DNA of 64,000 bases from an uncultured Clostridium sp. (lineage in GTDB: Bacteria > Bacillota > Clostridia > Clostridiales > Clostridiaceae): positions 1-64,000 of the forward strand of contig CALBDU010000016.1 in assembly GCA_937927335.1 (NCBI GenBank). Direction: 5' to 3'. Below are positions 18,213-26,145 of this stretch, one piece after another. Below the pieces are notes generated by a model, which was not told the DNA's origin, made no database searches, and saw only the letters and a list, made by a program, of their open reading frames with translations. A program made the position numbers and the translations under genes. Positions within the stretch are counted from its first letter, which is position 1. Every line of letters begins with the position of its first letter.

Positions 18213-18665
18213 TCAATCTCTAAGATTATATTTTTCTTTAAAAAAATGGTTCAGTTTGTCCAGTGACATTATCAGGAGTTTTTCTTCATCCTCTGTCAGC
18301 CCCTGTATAGTGGCCTTCACCATATCTGAATGAAATTTCTGATGTATCCTGTAAGCAAGCTTTCCTCTTTTAGTGAGACTTATATAAACCATCCTTCTAT
18401 CTTCTTCAGATTTGTTTCTTTGTACATATCCTTTTCTAACCAGATGATTGATAGCTATGGTTAAGGTTCCCACTGTGATATCCAATATGGCGGCAACCTC
18501 CGACATAGTCTTGGAGCTATACATGCCGATTGCTTCAATGGTATGAATCTCAGTAACTGAAATATCATTGAAAACACCTGACTGAAGGGCTTTTTGTTCA
18601 ATTGTAAGGATATCATTAAAAGTATCAACCAATAGTTCGTTTATAACACTGATGGAATTATTCAT
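18213..18665 (-). CDS. fabT: MarR-family regulator of fatty acid synthesis, FabT-like
   Basis: 150 residues from the ATG at 18665 (AAAGGTG 6 bases upstream); upstream in-frame codons overlap the previous gene. The winged helix-turn-helix is clear: KTMSEVAAILDITVGTLTIAINHLVRKGYVQR, then the wing SEEDRRMVYISLTKRGK. FabT proteins bind palindromes of TTTGATNATCAAA type, more tightly when bound to long acyl-ACP, and repress fab genes. Two such palindromes lie at the operon promoter (19768-19796), which supports autoregulation and end-product control. Confidence 0.9.
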   Translation of the reverse strand: MNNSISVINELLVDTFNDILTIEQKALQSGVFNDISVTEIHTIEAIGMYSSKTMSEVAAILDITVGTLTIAINHLVRKGYVQRNKSEEDRRMVYISLTKRGKLAYRIHQKFHSDMVKATIQGLTEDEEKLLIMSLDKLNHFFKEKYNLRD

Positions 18666-18675
18666 AACTTCACCT

Positions 18676-19749
18676 TTATAAATTTTTTTCTGCAGCACAA
18701 ACCAGTTCTTTCATCAGTTCCTTAACTGTAACAATTTTATCCAGCCTGTATGCATTGCTTCCTACAAAAACAAGGCCTTCATCACAATTACCTTCAACTG
18801 CATTTATCAGTGCTTTGGAAATGCAGTAAGGAGTATCCTTTGGGTTACACTTTTTAATGCAGTTGTAGCATTTTTTTGGTGCAATCCTTCCTTCTTCCGC
18901 TTTTTTTATAAACCTGTTCCGTATGGCTCTTCCAGGAAGCCCCACAGGACTTTGGATTATGGCTATATCCTCCTCTTTGGAATTGATATAGGCCATTTTA
19001 TATTTTATATCTGCATCGCATTCTTCCGTTGCAACAAACCTTGTCCCCATTTGCACACCTGCGGCACCTAATTTTAAGAATCTTGCTATATCCTCTCCGG
19101 TATATATACCTCCTGCTGCAATTACAGGTATCCTCTTGCCGGATTCCTCTTCAAAAACCGCCACAGCACTAATAACCTCTGCTGTTATTTCCTCCAGAGG
19201 TCGTTTATTCTCTTCACTTAACTCTTCTCTTTTAAAACCAAGGTGGCCTCCTGCCTCAGGACCCTCCACCACTACCAGGTCCGGAACCTTGTGGTATTTT
19301 TTTGTCCAGTTTTTTATTATTAATGTTGCTGCCTTTCCTGAGGATACTATAGGAGCAATTTTTACATTACTGCCTTCCACAAGCTTTGGCAGATGCATAG
19401 GCAGCCCTGCTCCCGATATTATCAGATCAGCGCCAGCCTCAACACAAGCCTGCACCATTTCATCATAGTGGTTAATGGCAACCATTAAATTTACTCCAAG
19501 GATGCCTTTAGGACTCAATTCCCTGGCTTTTTTAATTTCCTGTTTCATTGCCCTTATATTAGCATTTAAAGTATCTGTTTCAAAATCAGGTTCTCTGTAT
19601 CCAATCTGAACTCCTGAAATTACTCCGACTCCTCCTTCGGCTGCCACTGCTGCTGCCAGCCTTGAGCCTGATACACCTACTCCCATTCCGCCTTGAATAA
19701 TAGGTAGTTCTGCAACTAAATCCCCAATTTTTAAGGATGGTAGTTTCAT
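18676..19749 (-). CDS. Nitronate monooxygenase / FabK-like flavoprotein with C-terminal Cys cluster
   Basis: 357 residues, first gene of the fatty acid operon. A TIM-barrel FMN protein of the nitronate monooxygenase family: LPIIQGGMGVGVSGSRLAAAVAAEGGVGVISG, VVEGPEAGGHLGF, AAGGIYTGEDIARFLKLGAAGVQMGTRF. It differs from the operon's FabK by about 40 extra residues and a cysteine group near the C terminus (KKCYNCIKKCNPKDTPYC). It may detoxify nitronates, act as a second enoyl reductase, or reduce another enoyl substrate. Its place directly behind the FabT-controlled promoter points to lipid metabolism. The function is inferred only from family and context. Confidence 0.8.
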   Translation of the reverse strand: MKLPSLKIGDLVAELPIIQGGMGVGVSGSRLAAAVAAEGGVGVISGVQIGYREPDFETDTLNANIRAMKQEIKKARELSPKGILGVNLMVAINHYDEMVQACVEAGADLIISGAGLPMHLPKLVEGSNVKIAPIVSSGKAATLIIKNWTKKYHKVPDLVVVEGPEAGGHLGFKREELSEENKRPLEEITAEVISAVAVFEEESGKRIPVIAAGGIYTGEDIARFLKLGAAGVQMGTRFVATEECDADIKYKMAYINSKEEDIAIIQSPVGLPGRAIRNRFIKKAEEGRIAPKKCYNCIKKCNPKDTPYCISKALINAVEGNCDEGLVFVGSNAYRLDKIVTVKELMKELVCAAEKNL

Positions 19750-19767
19750 CTAATCTCTCCTCCATTT

Positions 19768-19796
19768 TTTGATTCTCAAATAGTTTGATAATCAAA
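19768..19796. promoter_or_regulatory. Tandem FabT-type operator palindromes
   Basis: A perfect 13-base palindrome TTTGATAATCAAA (19784-19796) and an imperfect copy TTTGATTCTCAAA (19768-19780), centres 16 bases apart. They match the known FabT box core and cover the -10 edge and transcription start of the fatty acid promoter. Confidence 0.8.
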
Positions 19797-19824
19797 GTAT
19801 ATAGCAAGGCAAGTATTTTGTCAA
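19796..19824 (-). promoter_or_regulatory. Sigma-A promoter of the fatty acid operon
   Basis: On the minus strand: TTGACA (19824-19819), 17-base spacer, TATACT (19801-19796). The FabT-type palindrome begins at the last base of the -10 box. The only other internal promoters would have to lie within coding sequence, so this one probably drives all 13 genes. Confidence 0.85.
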
Positions 19825-19851
19825 TATATTTTGTAAATATTAGGAATTTCC

Positions 19852-20382
19852 TTATATTTGTTTAATATAAACCAGTGGATTCTGGGCTGCGCCATTGACT
19901 CTTATTTCAAAATGCACATGGGGTCCGGTACTATTTCCTGTACTTCCAACCTCCCCTATCTGTTCACCGGATTTTACCTTTTGTGACTTCTTTACATATA
20001 TTTTTCTGCAATGTGCATATACCGTTTCTATTCCGCTTCCATGGTCTATCTTAATAACGTAGCCATAACCCTGCTGCCAGCCTGAAAAGGAAACTACCCC
20101 TGAGGCTGCTGAATGTATTATTGTTCCATAGGGAGCTCCTATGTCTATTCCATTATGCATTTTTCCCCACCTTTGGCCAAAGTTACTTGTAAGTGTCCCC
20201 TTGGCAGGAAGTGAAAATTTCTGCATATTTATATGCCCTGACCTTGAAGGCTCATAAGTTTCAGCTTTAACCGTATAAGGCTGTATTTCCTTATAATCAT
20301 ATGTAAAAATCCCGTTGTAAAGTGTAAACGCAGTTATTATCACAGCCCCTACACTAGCCCCCATTTTCATTTTAAAGCTCAC
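19852..20382 (-). CDS. M23-family peptidoglycan endopeptidase (LytM type), membrane-anchored or secreted
   Basis: 176 residues from a GTG with AAGGAG 8 bases upstream. The N-terminal segment (KMKMGASVGAVIITAFTLYNGIF) is a signal peptide or anchor; the rest is a lysostaphin-like zinc peptidase. The zinc ligands are in HNGIDIGAPYG (HxxxD), and the HVHFE motif and YAHC are present, so it should be catalytically active. Such proteins cut cross-bridges in cell wall growth or spore formation. It runs away from the dnaD-like gene and ends just upstream of the fatty acid promoter. Confidence 0.88.
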   Translation of the reverse strand: MSFKMKMGASVGAVIITAFTLYNGIFTYDYKEIQPYTVKAETYEPSRSGHINMQKFSLPAKGTLTSNFGQRWGKMHNGIDIGAPYGTIIHSAASGVVSFSGWQQGYGYVIKIDHGSGIETVYAHCRKIYVKKSQKVKSGEQIGEVGSTGNSTGPHVHFEIRVNGAAQNPLVYIKQI

Positions 20383-20468
20383 GATACCAACTCCTTCAAA
20401 ATATTTATACCTGACTTATTGTTCCAATAATTATCATTAATATTACCTTTTTATTAAAATTTTTTACA

Positions 20469-20497
20469 TTGTGATAGTTTTTTGTATTTGTTATAAT
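20469..20497 (+). promoter_or_regulatory. Promoter for the DnaD/DnaC gene pair
   Basis: TTGTGA (20469-20474), 17-base spacer, exact TATAAT (20492-20497), followed 42 bases later by the start codon of the dnaD-like gene. Confidence 0.65.
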
Positions 20498-20538
20498 TAA
20501 GTAGGTTTCCATTTCATATAAAGGAAGGTTAAAAACTT

Positions 20539-21531
20539 ATGAGTACTTTTGTATTTAAGAATAGAAATAGCAGGTTTACACCTGTAAGTAATGTATTTAT
20601 AGAAAATTATATGCCAAAAGCCCGGGGAGAATTCGTTAAGGTATATCTTCTGGGGCTAAAATATTGCGTTTCAGGTGAGCCTGGTGTTAATTCACAAATT
20701 ATGGCAGGTTCACTTCATCTTCTGGAAACCGATGTTATCAATGCATGGAATTACTGGAATGACGCGGGTGTAATAAAAATGATACCAGAAGACAACATGG
20801 GCAACTATTCCATACAGTTTCTGGATCTATCCGAGCCTCAGGAAATAAAGCCTCAGGACATAAACCTTCTGGAGGAACTTGCAAACAACTCCACTAAGGA
20901 TATGCTTCAGGACATAGAAAAGCTTCTTTTTAGACCACTGTCACCTGCTGAGATGGAAATGTATATTTCCTGGCAGAAGGAACTTCAATTCAGTCCCGAA
21001 ATAATACTGCTGCTTATCCAGTATTGTGCAACTAAAGGGAAAAATGATATGAGGTACATTGAAAAGACGGCATTAGCCTGGTATGATGCAAAAATAAAAA
21101 CAGTAGAGGATGCCCAAAGCTTTATCAAAAAGCATGAGGATAAATGGATAAAAATAAGGAAAGTGCTTAACTATCTAGGTATAAGAGATGCAGAAATAAT
21201 GAAGCCTCAGGAGGAGCTTATAGTAAAATGGATAACCTCCTATAATTTCAGCCTTGAAGTCATATACAAAGCCTGCAACATATGCTTTGAAAGGATCAAT
21301 AAAGCCGATTTCAAATATATTGACGGTATATTGACCAGCTGGTCAAAGGAGGGCATAAAAACTGTGGAGGATGTTGACAAGAGGGATACAAAAAAAGGTT
21401 ACTATAAGAACAGCCAGTATAAACACAATCAAAACACGAAGCCCGTGGGTAACTTTAACAATTTCGAGCAGCGTGATTACGACTTTGAGGATTTAGAGAG
21501 AAAACTGCTGGGGTGGGATAATAATGATTAA
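20539..21531 (+). CDS. DnaD-domain replication initiation protein
   Basis: 330 residues. The N-terminal part is a winged-helix DnaD_N-like domain (FIENYMPKARGEFVKVYLLGLKYC...TDVINAWNYWNDAGVI). It is followed by two DnaB_2/DnaD C-terminal repeats (about 125-195 and 208-275) carrying the typical YIEKTALAWYDAKIKTVEDAQSF pattern. Proteins of this type remodel DNA at oriC or at restart forks and help load the replicative helicase. It overlaps the downstream AAA+ loader gene by 8 bases, which argues for a joint job. A basic, disordered stretch rich in Lys, Asn and Gln precedes the C terminus. Confidence 0.85.
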   Translation: MSTFVFKNRNSRFTPVSNVFIENYMPKARGEFVKVYLLGLKYCVSGEPGVNSQIMAGSLHLLETDVINAWNYWNDAGVIKMIPEDNMGNYSIQFLDLSEPQEIKPQDINLLEELANNSTKDMLQDIEKLLFRPLSPAEMEMYISWQKELQFSPEIILLLIQYCATKGKNDMRYIEKTALAWYDAKIKTVEDAQSFIKKHEDKWIKIRKVLNYLGIRDAEIMKPQEELIVKWITSYNFSLEVIYKACNICFERINKADFKYIDGILTSWSKEGIKTVEDVDKRDTKKGYYKNSQYKHNQNTKPVGNFNNFEQRDYDFEDLERKLLGWDNND

Positions 21532-22504
21532 AAAATACCATTCGAAGGTCATGAAGCTATATGATGATATAAGAACCACTGAAGAAAACTCACTTAAGGA
21601 GCGAAAAGCTGAAATTGAAAAAAAGCTTCCAGAGGTTATTGCAATTGAAAAGGAGATCGCAACACTTGGAGTTCAGCTTTCCCTTGAGGTGCTGAGGGGT
21701 ACCAGTGACATTGACAAGGTTATTGCAGCCTTGAAGGAAAAGATAATTGAGCTCCGCATGAGAAAATCTGAATTACTGGTAAGCAAAGGGTACCCTATGG
21801 ATTATCTGGAGCTCCGTTACAGATGCAGCAAATGCCTTGATACAGGTTATATAGGTACTGAAAGATGCCCCTGTTTCAAAAATAAGCTTATTGAAATATA
21901 CTATGAAAACTCAGATCTGAAAAAGATACTTAAGGAAAATAACTTTTCCAGCTTTAATTTTGAGTTGTTCAGCAATACCAGACGAACCTCTGAGCCTAAA
22001 AGCCCAAGAAGAAATATGGAGGAGACTGCTTCTATTGCATGGAACTTTATTGAACAATTTCAGAACTCAGATGAAAATCTGCTTTTCTTTGGCAGTACCG
22101 GTACGGGAAAAACCTTTCTTTCCTACTGCATAGCCAAGGAACTGCTGGACAAGGGTTATTTTGTGGTTTATAGAACCTCTGAGGAGCTTATTAAGGATTT
22201 AAGGACCATAAGGTTTGAAAACGACGTGGATATGGAGGAGCTGCTAATTAAATGCGACCTGCTGATTATAGATGACCTGGGAGCAGAACAAATTTCAGAT
22301 TTCTCCAAAACTGAGCTTTTTAATCTAATTAACAGAAAGCTGTTAAAAAGGAATAAGATGATAATATCAACAAACAACGGGCTTGAAGTTTTAAGGACCT
22401 TGTATTCAGACAGAATAACCTCCCGGCTTCTTGGTGATTTCACACTGTGCAAATTTTATGGCGAGGATCTAAGGATAAGAAAAAATATACAAAATAAAAA
22501 ATAA
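21524..22504 (+). CDS. DnaC/DnaI-like AAA+ helicase loader
   Basis: 326 residues. The N-terminal part is helical and charged (about 1-90), then a zinc-ribbon-like group (CSKCLDTGYIGTERCPCF, about 103-122), then an AAA+ ATPase domain: Walker A FFGSTGTGKTFLSY, Walker B LLIIDDLGAEQ, sensor 1 MIISTNN and arginine-rich sensor 2 region (DRITSRLLGDF). This matches the Bacillus DnaI layout of helicase-binding zinc domain plus ATPase. It is translationally coupled to the DnaD-like gene and ends at a terminator shared with the tRNA cluster. Confidence 0.88.
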   Translation: MIKKYHSKVMKLYDDIRTTEENSLKERKAEIEKKLPEVIAIEKEIATLGVQLSLEVLRGTSDIDKVIAALKEKIIELRMRKSELLVSKGYPMDYLELRYRCSKCLDTGYIGTERCPCFKNKLIEIYYENSDLKKILKENNFSSFNFELFSNTRRTSEPKSPRRNMEETASIAWNFIEQFQNSDENLLFFGSTGTGKTFLSYCIAKELLDKGYFVVYRTSEELIKDLRTIRFENDVDMEELLIKCDLLIIDDLGAEQISDFSKTELFNLINRKLLKRNKMIISTNNGLEVLRTLYSDRITSRLLGDFTLCKFYGEDLRIRKNIQNKK

Positions 22505-22530
22505 GCTGCAATATATTGCAGCTTATTTTT
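22499..22530. terminator. Bidirectional terminator between dnaC-like gene and tRNA cluster
   Basis: Stem AATAAGCTGCAA / TTGCAGCTTATT with a 4-base loop. It has T tracts on both sides (TTTTT on plus, TTTTT-rich on minus), so it serves both converging units. Confidence 0.85.
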
Positions 22531-22531
22531 C

Positions 22532-22608
22532 TGGCGACCCAGAAGGGACTCGAACCCTCGACCTCCGGCGTGACAGGCCGGCACTCTAACCAACTGAGCC
22601 ACTGGGCC
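22532..22608 (-). tRNA. tRNA-Asp (GTC), copy 1
   Basis: 77 bases including encoded CCA. Acceptor GGCCCAG / CTGGGTC with G73 discriminator, D-arm GGCTCAGTTGG, anticodon GTC in CCTGTCACG, T-arm GGTTCGAGTCC. Identical to the copy at 22867-22943. Confidence 0.96.
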
Positions 22609-22614
22609 ATAATG

Positions 22615-22690
22615 TGGTGGGCACAACAGGGCTCGAACCTGTGACCCTCTGCTTGTAAGGCAGATGCTCTCCCAGCTGAGCTATGCGCCC
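22615..22690 (-). tRNA. tRNA-Val (TAC), copy 1
   Basis: 76 bases including CCA. Acceptor GGGCGCA / TGTGCCC with A73, D-arm TAGCTCAGCTGGGAGAGC, anticodon TAC in CCTTACAAG, T-arm GGTTCGAGCCC. Confidence 0.96.
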
Positions 22691-22698
22691 ACTTTTAA

Positions 22699-22773
22699 TG
22701 GTGACCCCTAGGAGACTCGAACTCCTGTTACCACCGTGAAAGGGTGGTGTCTTAACCGCTTGACCAAGGGGCC
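22699..22773 (-). tRNA. tRNA-Glu (TTC), copy 1
   Basis: 75 bases including CCA. Acceptor GGCCCCT / AGGGGTC, D-arm TGGTCAAGCGGTTAAGAC, anticodon TTC in CCTTTCACG, T-arm AGTTCGAGTCT. Confidence 0.95.
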
Positions 22774-22785
22774 ATATTTAATTAA

Positions 22786-22860
22786 TGGAGCTGGCAATAG
22801 GAATCGAACCTACAACCTGCTGATTACAAGTCAGCTGCTCTACCGTTGAGCCATGCCAGC
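22786..22860 (-). tRNA. tRNA-Thr (TGT)
   Basis: 75 bases including CCA. Acceptor GCTGGCA / TGCCAGC, anticodon TGT in ACTTGTAATC, T-arm GGTTCGATTCC. Single copy between the two duplicated blocks. Confidence 0.95.
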
Positions 22861-22866
22861 GTATTA

Positions 22867-22943
22867 TGGCGACCCAGAAGGGACTCGAACCCTCGACCTC
22901 CGGCGTGACAGGCCGGCACTCTAACCAACTGAGCCACTGGGCC
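22867..22943 (-). tRNA. tRNA-Asp (GTC), copy 2
   Basis: Same 77 bases as copy 1; anticodon GTC, G73, encoded CCA. Confidence 0.96.
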
Positions 22944-22949
22944 ATAATG

Positions 22950-23025
22950 TGGTGGGCACAACAGGGCTCGAACCTGTGACCCTCTGCTTGTAAGGCAGAT
23001 GCTCTCCCAGCTGAGCTATGCGCCC
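22950..23025 (-). tRNA. tRNA-Val (TAC), copy 2
   Basis: Same 76 bases as copy 1; anticodon TAC, encoded CCA. Confidence 0.96.
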
Positions 23026-23032
23026 ACATTAA

Positions 23033-23107
23033 TGGTGACCCCTAGGAGACTCGAACTCCTGTTACCACCGTGAAAGGGTGGTGTCTTAACCGCTTGACCA
23101 AGGGGCC
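23033..23107 (-). tRNA. tRNA-Glu (TTC), copy 2
   Basis: Same 75 bases as copy 1; anticodon TTC, encoded CCA. First tRNA of the transcript, 43 bases after the -10 box. Confidence 0.95.
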
Positions 23108-23149
23108 GGATATTCATTTCAGGCATGCCTTAGCAACCCGACATAGACT

Positions 23150-23178
23150 ATAATACCTAAAATTCCGCGAAGTGTCAA
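23150..23178 (-). promoter_or_regulatory. Promoter of the tRNA cluster
   Basis: On the minus strand: exact TTGACA (23178-23173), 17-base spacer, TATTAT (23155-23150). No other promoter-like site or terminator is seen between the tRNAs, so all seven are probably one transcript. Confidence 0.8.
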
Positions 23179-23203
23179 CATATTTTTTTCTTTTTTTATC
23201 AAA

Positions 23204-24019
23204 TTATTTATTTATGCCTCCAATGCTCTCCATTATCAAAAGAGCAGTATCTTCAATTGCCCTGTTTGTAACATCTATAACCTTGCAGTTCAGCCTTTTC
23301 ATTATCTTCTCAGCAAAATCAAATTCATCAAGAATTCTTTCAGCATTTGCATACTGCAGCTCTGAAGAAAGTCTTGCTGATTTATCCATCCTGTTCAGCC
23401 TGTTTTTTCTTATATCGATGAGATTCATTGGATCTATGGTCAGACCTATTATCTTCTTTCTGTCTATTTTGAAAAGCTCTTCAGGTACCGGCACCTCAGG
23501 TACCAGGGGAACATTCAAGGCCTTTATACCCCTGTTGGCAAGATACATGCATATTGGTGTTTTGGAGGTTCTTGAAAGGCCTACAAGCACTACATCTGCA
23601 TGCTTAATGCCGGAATGGTCTTTGCTGTCATCATATTGTATTGCAAATTCCATAGCCTCAATTTTTTTATAATATTTGGAATCTATTCCCCAAATGGCTC
23701 CGGGTTTATAGTCCGGTACTGTATCCAGGAGCATGGAAGCCATGCTGATGCAGGGTCCCAGAATATTTATTACGTGTATATTGTTTTCAATGCATTTTCC
23801 TACTAAATATTTTCTCACTTCCAGGGTTATAATAGTAGATATTATCATAACCTTTGAATAATCCTCTATTTTATCTATAAAATTATCTATATCGCTATTT
23901 GTTTTAAGATAAGGGACCCTTTCCACATCGATTTTTCCGGTAAACTGGCTAGCAGTAGCTCTGGCTACCAGCTCAGAGGTCTCCCCTATGGAATCTGAAA
24001 CAGCATATATCTTATACAA
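23204..24019 (-). CDS. Pyruvate, phosphate dikinase regulatory protein (bifunctional kinase/phosphorylase, DUF299)
   Basis: 271 residues from a TTG at 24019, eight bases after GGAGG; the ATG at 24034 overlaps that site. The family switches PPDK (or PEP synthase) off by ADP-dependent phosphorylation of a Thr and back on by phosphate-dependent removal. The start YKIYAVSDSIGETSELVARA, the P-loop-like GLSRTSKTPICMYLANRG and GLTIDPMNLIDIRKNRL are signatures. No ppdK gene is in the window, and the gene stands alone. Confidence 0.92.
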   Translation of the reverse strand: MYKIYAVSDSIGETSELVARATASQFTGKIDVERVPYLKTNSDIDNFIDKIEDYSKVMIISTIITLEVRKYLVGKCIENNIHVINILGPCISMASMLLDTVPDYKPGAIWGIDSKYYKKIEAMEFAIQYDDSKDHSGIKHADVVLVGLSRTSKTPICMYLANRGIKALNVPLVPEVPVPEELFKIDRKKIIGLTIDPMNLIDIRKNRLNRMDKSARLSSELQYANAERILDEFDFAEKIMKRLNCKVIDVTNRAIEDTALLIMESIGGINK

Positions 24020-24103
24020 TTTAACAACCTCCATATTTGTGATAAAATAATTATACCAGTATTCAGCAATAACTCAATGAAAATCTGTATGGGAGATGAG
24101 AAT

Positions 24104-25321
24104 TTGTTTCATGATATATTGATAATAGGCGGCGGTGCATCTGGTCTTGCAGCTGCCATTGGATGCAGTGATATGGGCAGGGATGCCGCCATTTTGGAAG
24201 GCTCGGACAGGGTTGGTAAAAAACTCCTCACCACTGGAAATGGCAGATGTAATATTACAAACAGAAATATATGCCCCCAAAGGTACCACAGTTCAAATTC
24301 AGGCTTTCCGGATTACATTCTTAATAAATTTTCCTTTGATCAAACGGTAGATTTTTTTTCTCTTTTAGGTCTCCCACTGGTGACCCTGGAGGAAGGCAGG
24401 ACATATCCTTATTCTCTGCAGGCCTCCTCCGTGCTGGATATTTTCAGGATGGCCCTGGCGGAAAGAAGTATACCTGTATATCTTAACTCCAAGGTAAAAA
24501 AAATAACAAAAACAAAGGATGGTTTTAATGTGGTTACCAGTGAAGAAACCTTTACCTGCAGAAAGCTTATAATGTGCTGCGGAGGAAAGTCACTGGCTTC
24601 TTCCGGGTCTGACGGTTCAGGCTTCAGCCTTTCAAAGCAGCTTGGACATAATATAATTGCACCTCTGCCTGCCCTGGTACAGTTAAAGCTGAAGTATGAA
24701 AACCTAAAAGCACTGTCCGGAGTAAAATTCAACGGTTATGCGAAAATAGGTTCCCAAATTGAATATGGGGAGATTCTTTTCACAGACTATGGTATTTCAG
24801 GTCCGCCAATTCTGCAGCTGAGCCGAAATGCTTCTCTTAGCCTGGCCAGCGGTGATGCTGTCCACATAGATGTAGATATGATGCCGGAAATGAGCTCTAG
24901 TGAATTAAGGGATTTTCTGGATAACCATTTTGGAACCTTCAATTACAGGAGTATCTTCAATGCTCTTATAGGAATGGTAAATAAAAAATTAATCCCTGTT
25001 CTGCTGCGGGAAGCTGGAATAAAAGACATACATAAGCCTTGCAGCGAATTAGATTTTAAGGAAAGATCAGCCTTGCATGCATTGATAAAATGCTGGAAAT
25101 TTCCCGTATTTGATACGAACTCCTTTTCAAATGCACAAGTCACCGTCGGAGGAGTGGATACAAGAGAGATATCAAATATTACTCTGGAATCAAAAATTCA
25201 CCCAAGACTTTATTTTTCAGGGGAAATTCTGGATGTGGACGGCGACTGTGGAGGCTTTAACCTGCAGTGGGCCTGGTCCTCAGGATATATAGCTGCAAAA
25301 AATGCATCAGCTGGAGATTGA
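24104..25321 (+). CDS. BaiN/HI0933-family FAD-dependent oxidoreductase
   Basis: 405 residues from a TTG at 24104 with GGGAGATGAG upstream; an in-frame ATG at 24077 has no ribosome site. The FAD-binding motif is DILIIGGGASGLAAAIGCSDMG, with GKKLLTTGNGRCNITN close behind, the hallmark of this flavoprotein family. The C terminus holds FSGEILDVDGDCGGFNLQWAWSSGYIAAKNA, the second dinucleotide contact. Members are annotated as aminoacetone oxidases or bile-acid BaiN reductases; the substrate is unknown in most. Its stop codon directly abuts that of the convergent thioesterase gene. Confidence 0.88.
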   Translation: MFHDILIIGGGASGLAAAIGCSDMGRDAAILEGSDRVGKKLLTTGNGRCNITNRNICPQRYHSSNSGFPDYILNKFSFDQTVDFFSLLGLPLVTLEEGRTYPYSLQASSVLDIFRMALAERSIPVYLNSKVKKITKTKDGFNVVTSEETFTCRKLIMCCGGKSLASSGSDGSGFSLSKQLGHNIIAPLPALVQLKLKYENLKALSGVKFNGYAKIGSQIEYGEILFTDYGISGPPILQLSRNASLSLASGDAVHIDVDMMPEMSSSELRDFLDNHFGTFNYRSIFNALIGMVNKKLIPVLLREAGIKDIHKPCSELDFKERSALHALIKCWKFPVFDTNSFSNAQVTVGGVDTREISNITLESKIHPRLYFSGEILDVDGDCGGFNLQWAWSSGYIAAKNASAGD

Positions 25322-26065
25322 TTATCCCCAGCTGGTTTCAGCTATAGTTAAAATGTTGTCATCCTTATCAACAATTTTATGGATACAGGTTACGTGGTCT
25401 TCTTCCCTTAGAACCTTTGTCAAAACCTTAATTGTATCCCCATAGGTAGTTTCCCTTTCATAGGTTATGTTGATATTTTTAATTGAGTAATTCCGCACCA
25501 CATCCATAGGTACTGTTTCGATAACCCAGTCGGCATACTTTACGTTATTCACATGAAGATTTGTATCTATATCACTGTACCTGACATAAAAATCCTTGGT
25601 AACATCAATTTCCACCGGAGGCTTAACCTTTTTAATATCCACCTTTTCGTTGTTTTCCTCAGTGATTCCAAAGGCGTCATACATATCCTGAGGTATTTTC
25701 AAGGATTTTCTTTTTTCAGTGTCAATAAGAAACCACATCGATACTGCCTCAATTATCATTTCACCCTTACTGTCCCTTACCTCGAATTTTCTGTAGGCAT
25801 AAAATCTTCTAAAGGAGTTTGGTATGGTTTTTATCTTAATTTTCTCTCCATAGGTAGGATATCTTTTCACATTTATATCCCACTTATAAAGCACCCAGGA
25901 AACATTGTTTTCCTTCATGTAATCAATAGTGAGCCCTAAAGCTTCCGATTGCATGGTGCATATATCGCTGAAATAATTCATGAGGCTGGTTACCAAAACC
26001 TTTTTTTTATAATCTACTTCATAATAGTGAATTTCATATTCCTTTTCTGCTGTTTTTACAGCCAT
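25322..26065 (-). CDS. Acyl-ACP thioesterase (FatA/FatB family)
   Basis: 247 residues, two hot-dog domains (about 8-125 and 155-245). It hydrolyses acyl-ACP to free fatty acid and ACP, ending chain growth. The N-terminal domain carries YEIHYYEVDYKKKVLVTSLMNYFSDI. The second carries DIDTNLHVNNVKYADWVIE, where the Asp/Asn/His catalytic pattern of this family lies. Ribosome site GGAAGGTGGGG. It is unlinked to the fatty acid operon and there is no FabT-type box in its short upstream region. Confidence 0.88.
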   Translation of the reverse strand: MAVKTAEKEYEIHYYEVDYKKKVLVTSLMNYFSDICTMQSEALGLTIDYMKENNVSWVLYKWDINVKRYPTYGEKIKIKTIPNSFRRFYAYRKFEVRDSKGEMIIEAVSMWFLIDTEKRKSLKIPQDMYDAFGITEENNEKVDIKKVKPPVEIDVTKDFYVRYSDIDTNLHVNNVKYADWVIETVPMDVVRNYSIKNINITYERETTYGDTIKVLTKVLREEDHVTCIHKIVDKDDNILTIAETSWG

Positions 26066-26090
26066 ATTATCCCCACCTTCCAGGAAAATT

Positions 26091-26126
26091 CTAAAAAAAT
26101 GAGATAACAGAAAACTGTTACCCCAT
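26091..26126 (-). terminator. Terminator after the DUF1858 gene
   Basis: Imperfect stem AATGGGGTAACAG / CTGTTATCTCATT around TTTT on the minus strand, followed by six T residues. Confidence 0.7.
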
Positions 26127-26145
26127 TACTTTATTATTTATATTA

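Larger units (their letters stand above)
22532..23107 (-). repeat. Duplicated tRNA block Asp-Val-Glu flanking tRNA-Thr
   Basis: Bases 22532-22773 and 22867-23107 each hold tRNA-Asp, tRNA-Val and tRNA-Glu in the same order and spacing (offset 335, 335, 334 bases). The tRNAs are identical; only the Val-Glu spacer differs (ACTTTTAA versus ACATTAA). A single tRNA-Thr lies between the blocks. The pattern is a tandem duplication, kept or homogenised. Confidence 0.9.

Noticed and set aside
19838..19862. Palindrome AAATATTAGGAATTTCCTTATATTT at the end of the M23 gene
   Set aside because: Looked like a terminator or operator, but it lacks a T tract, has weak AT stems and overlaps the peptidase stop codon; not enough to call.
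22778..23029. 83-codon frame on the minus strand inside the tRNA cluster
   Set aside because: It consists of tRNA sequence read as protein; the tRNA genes explain all bases.
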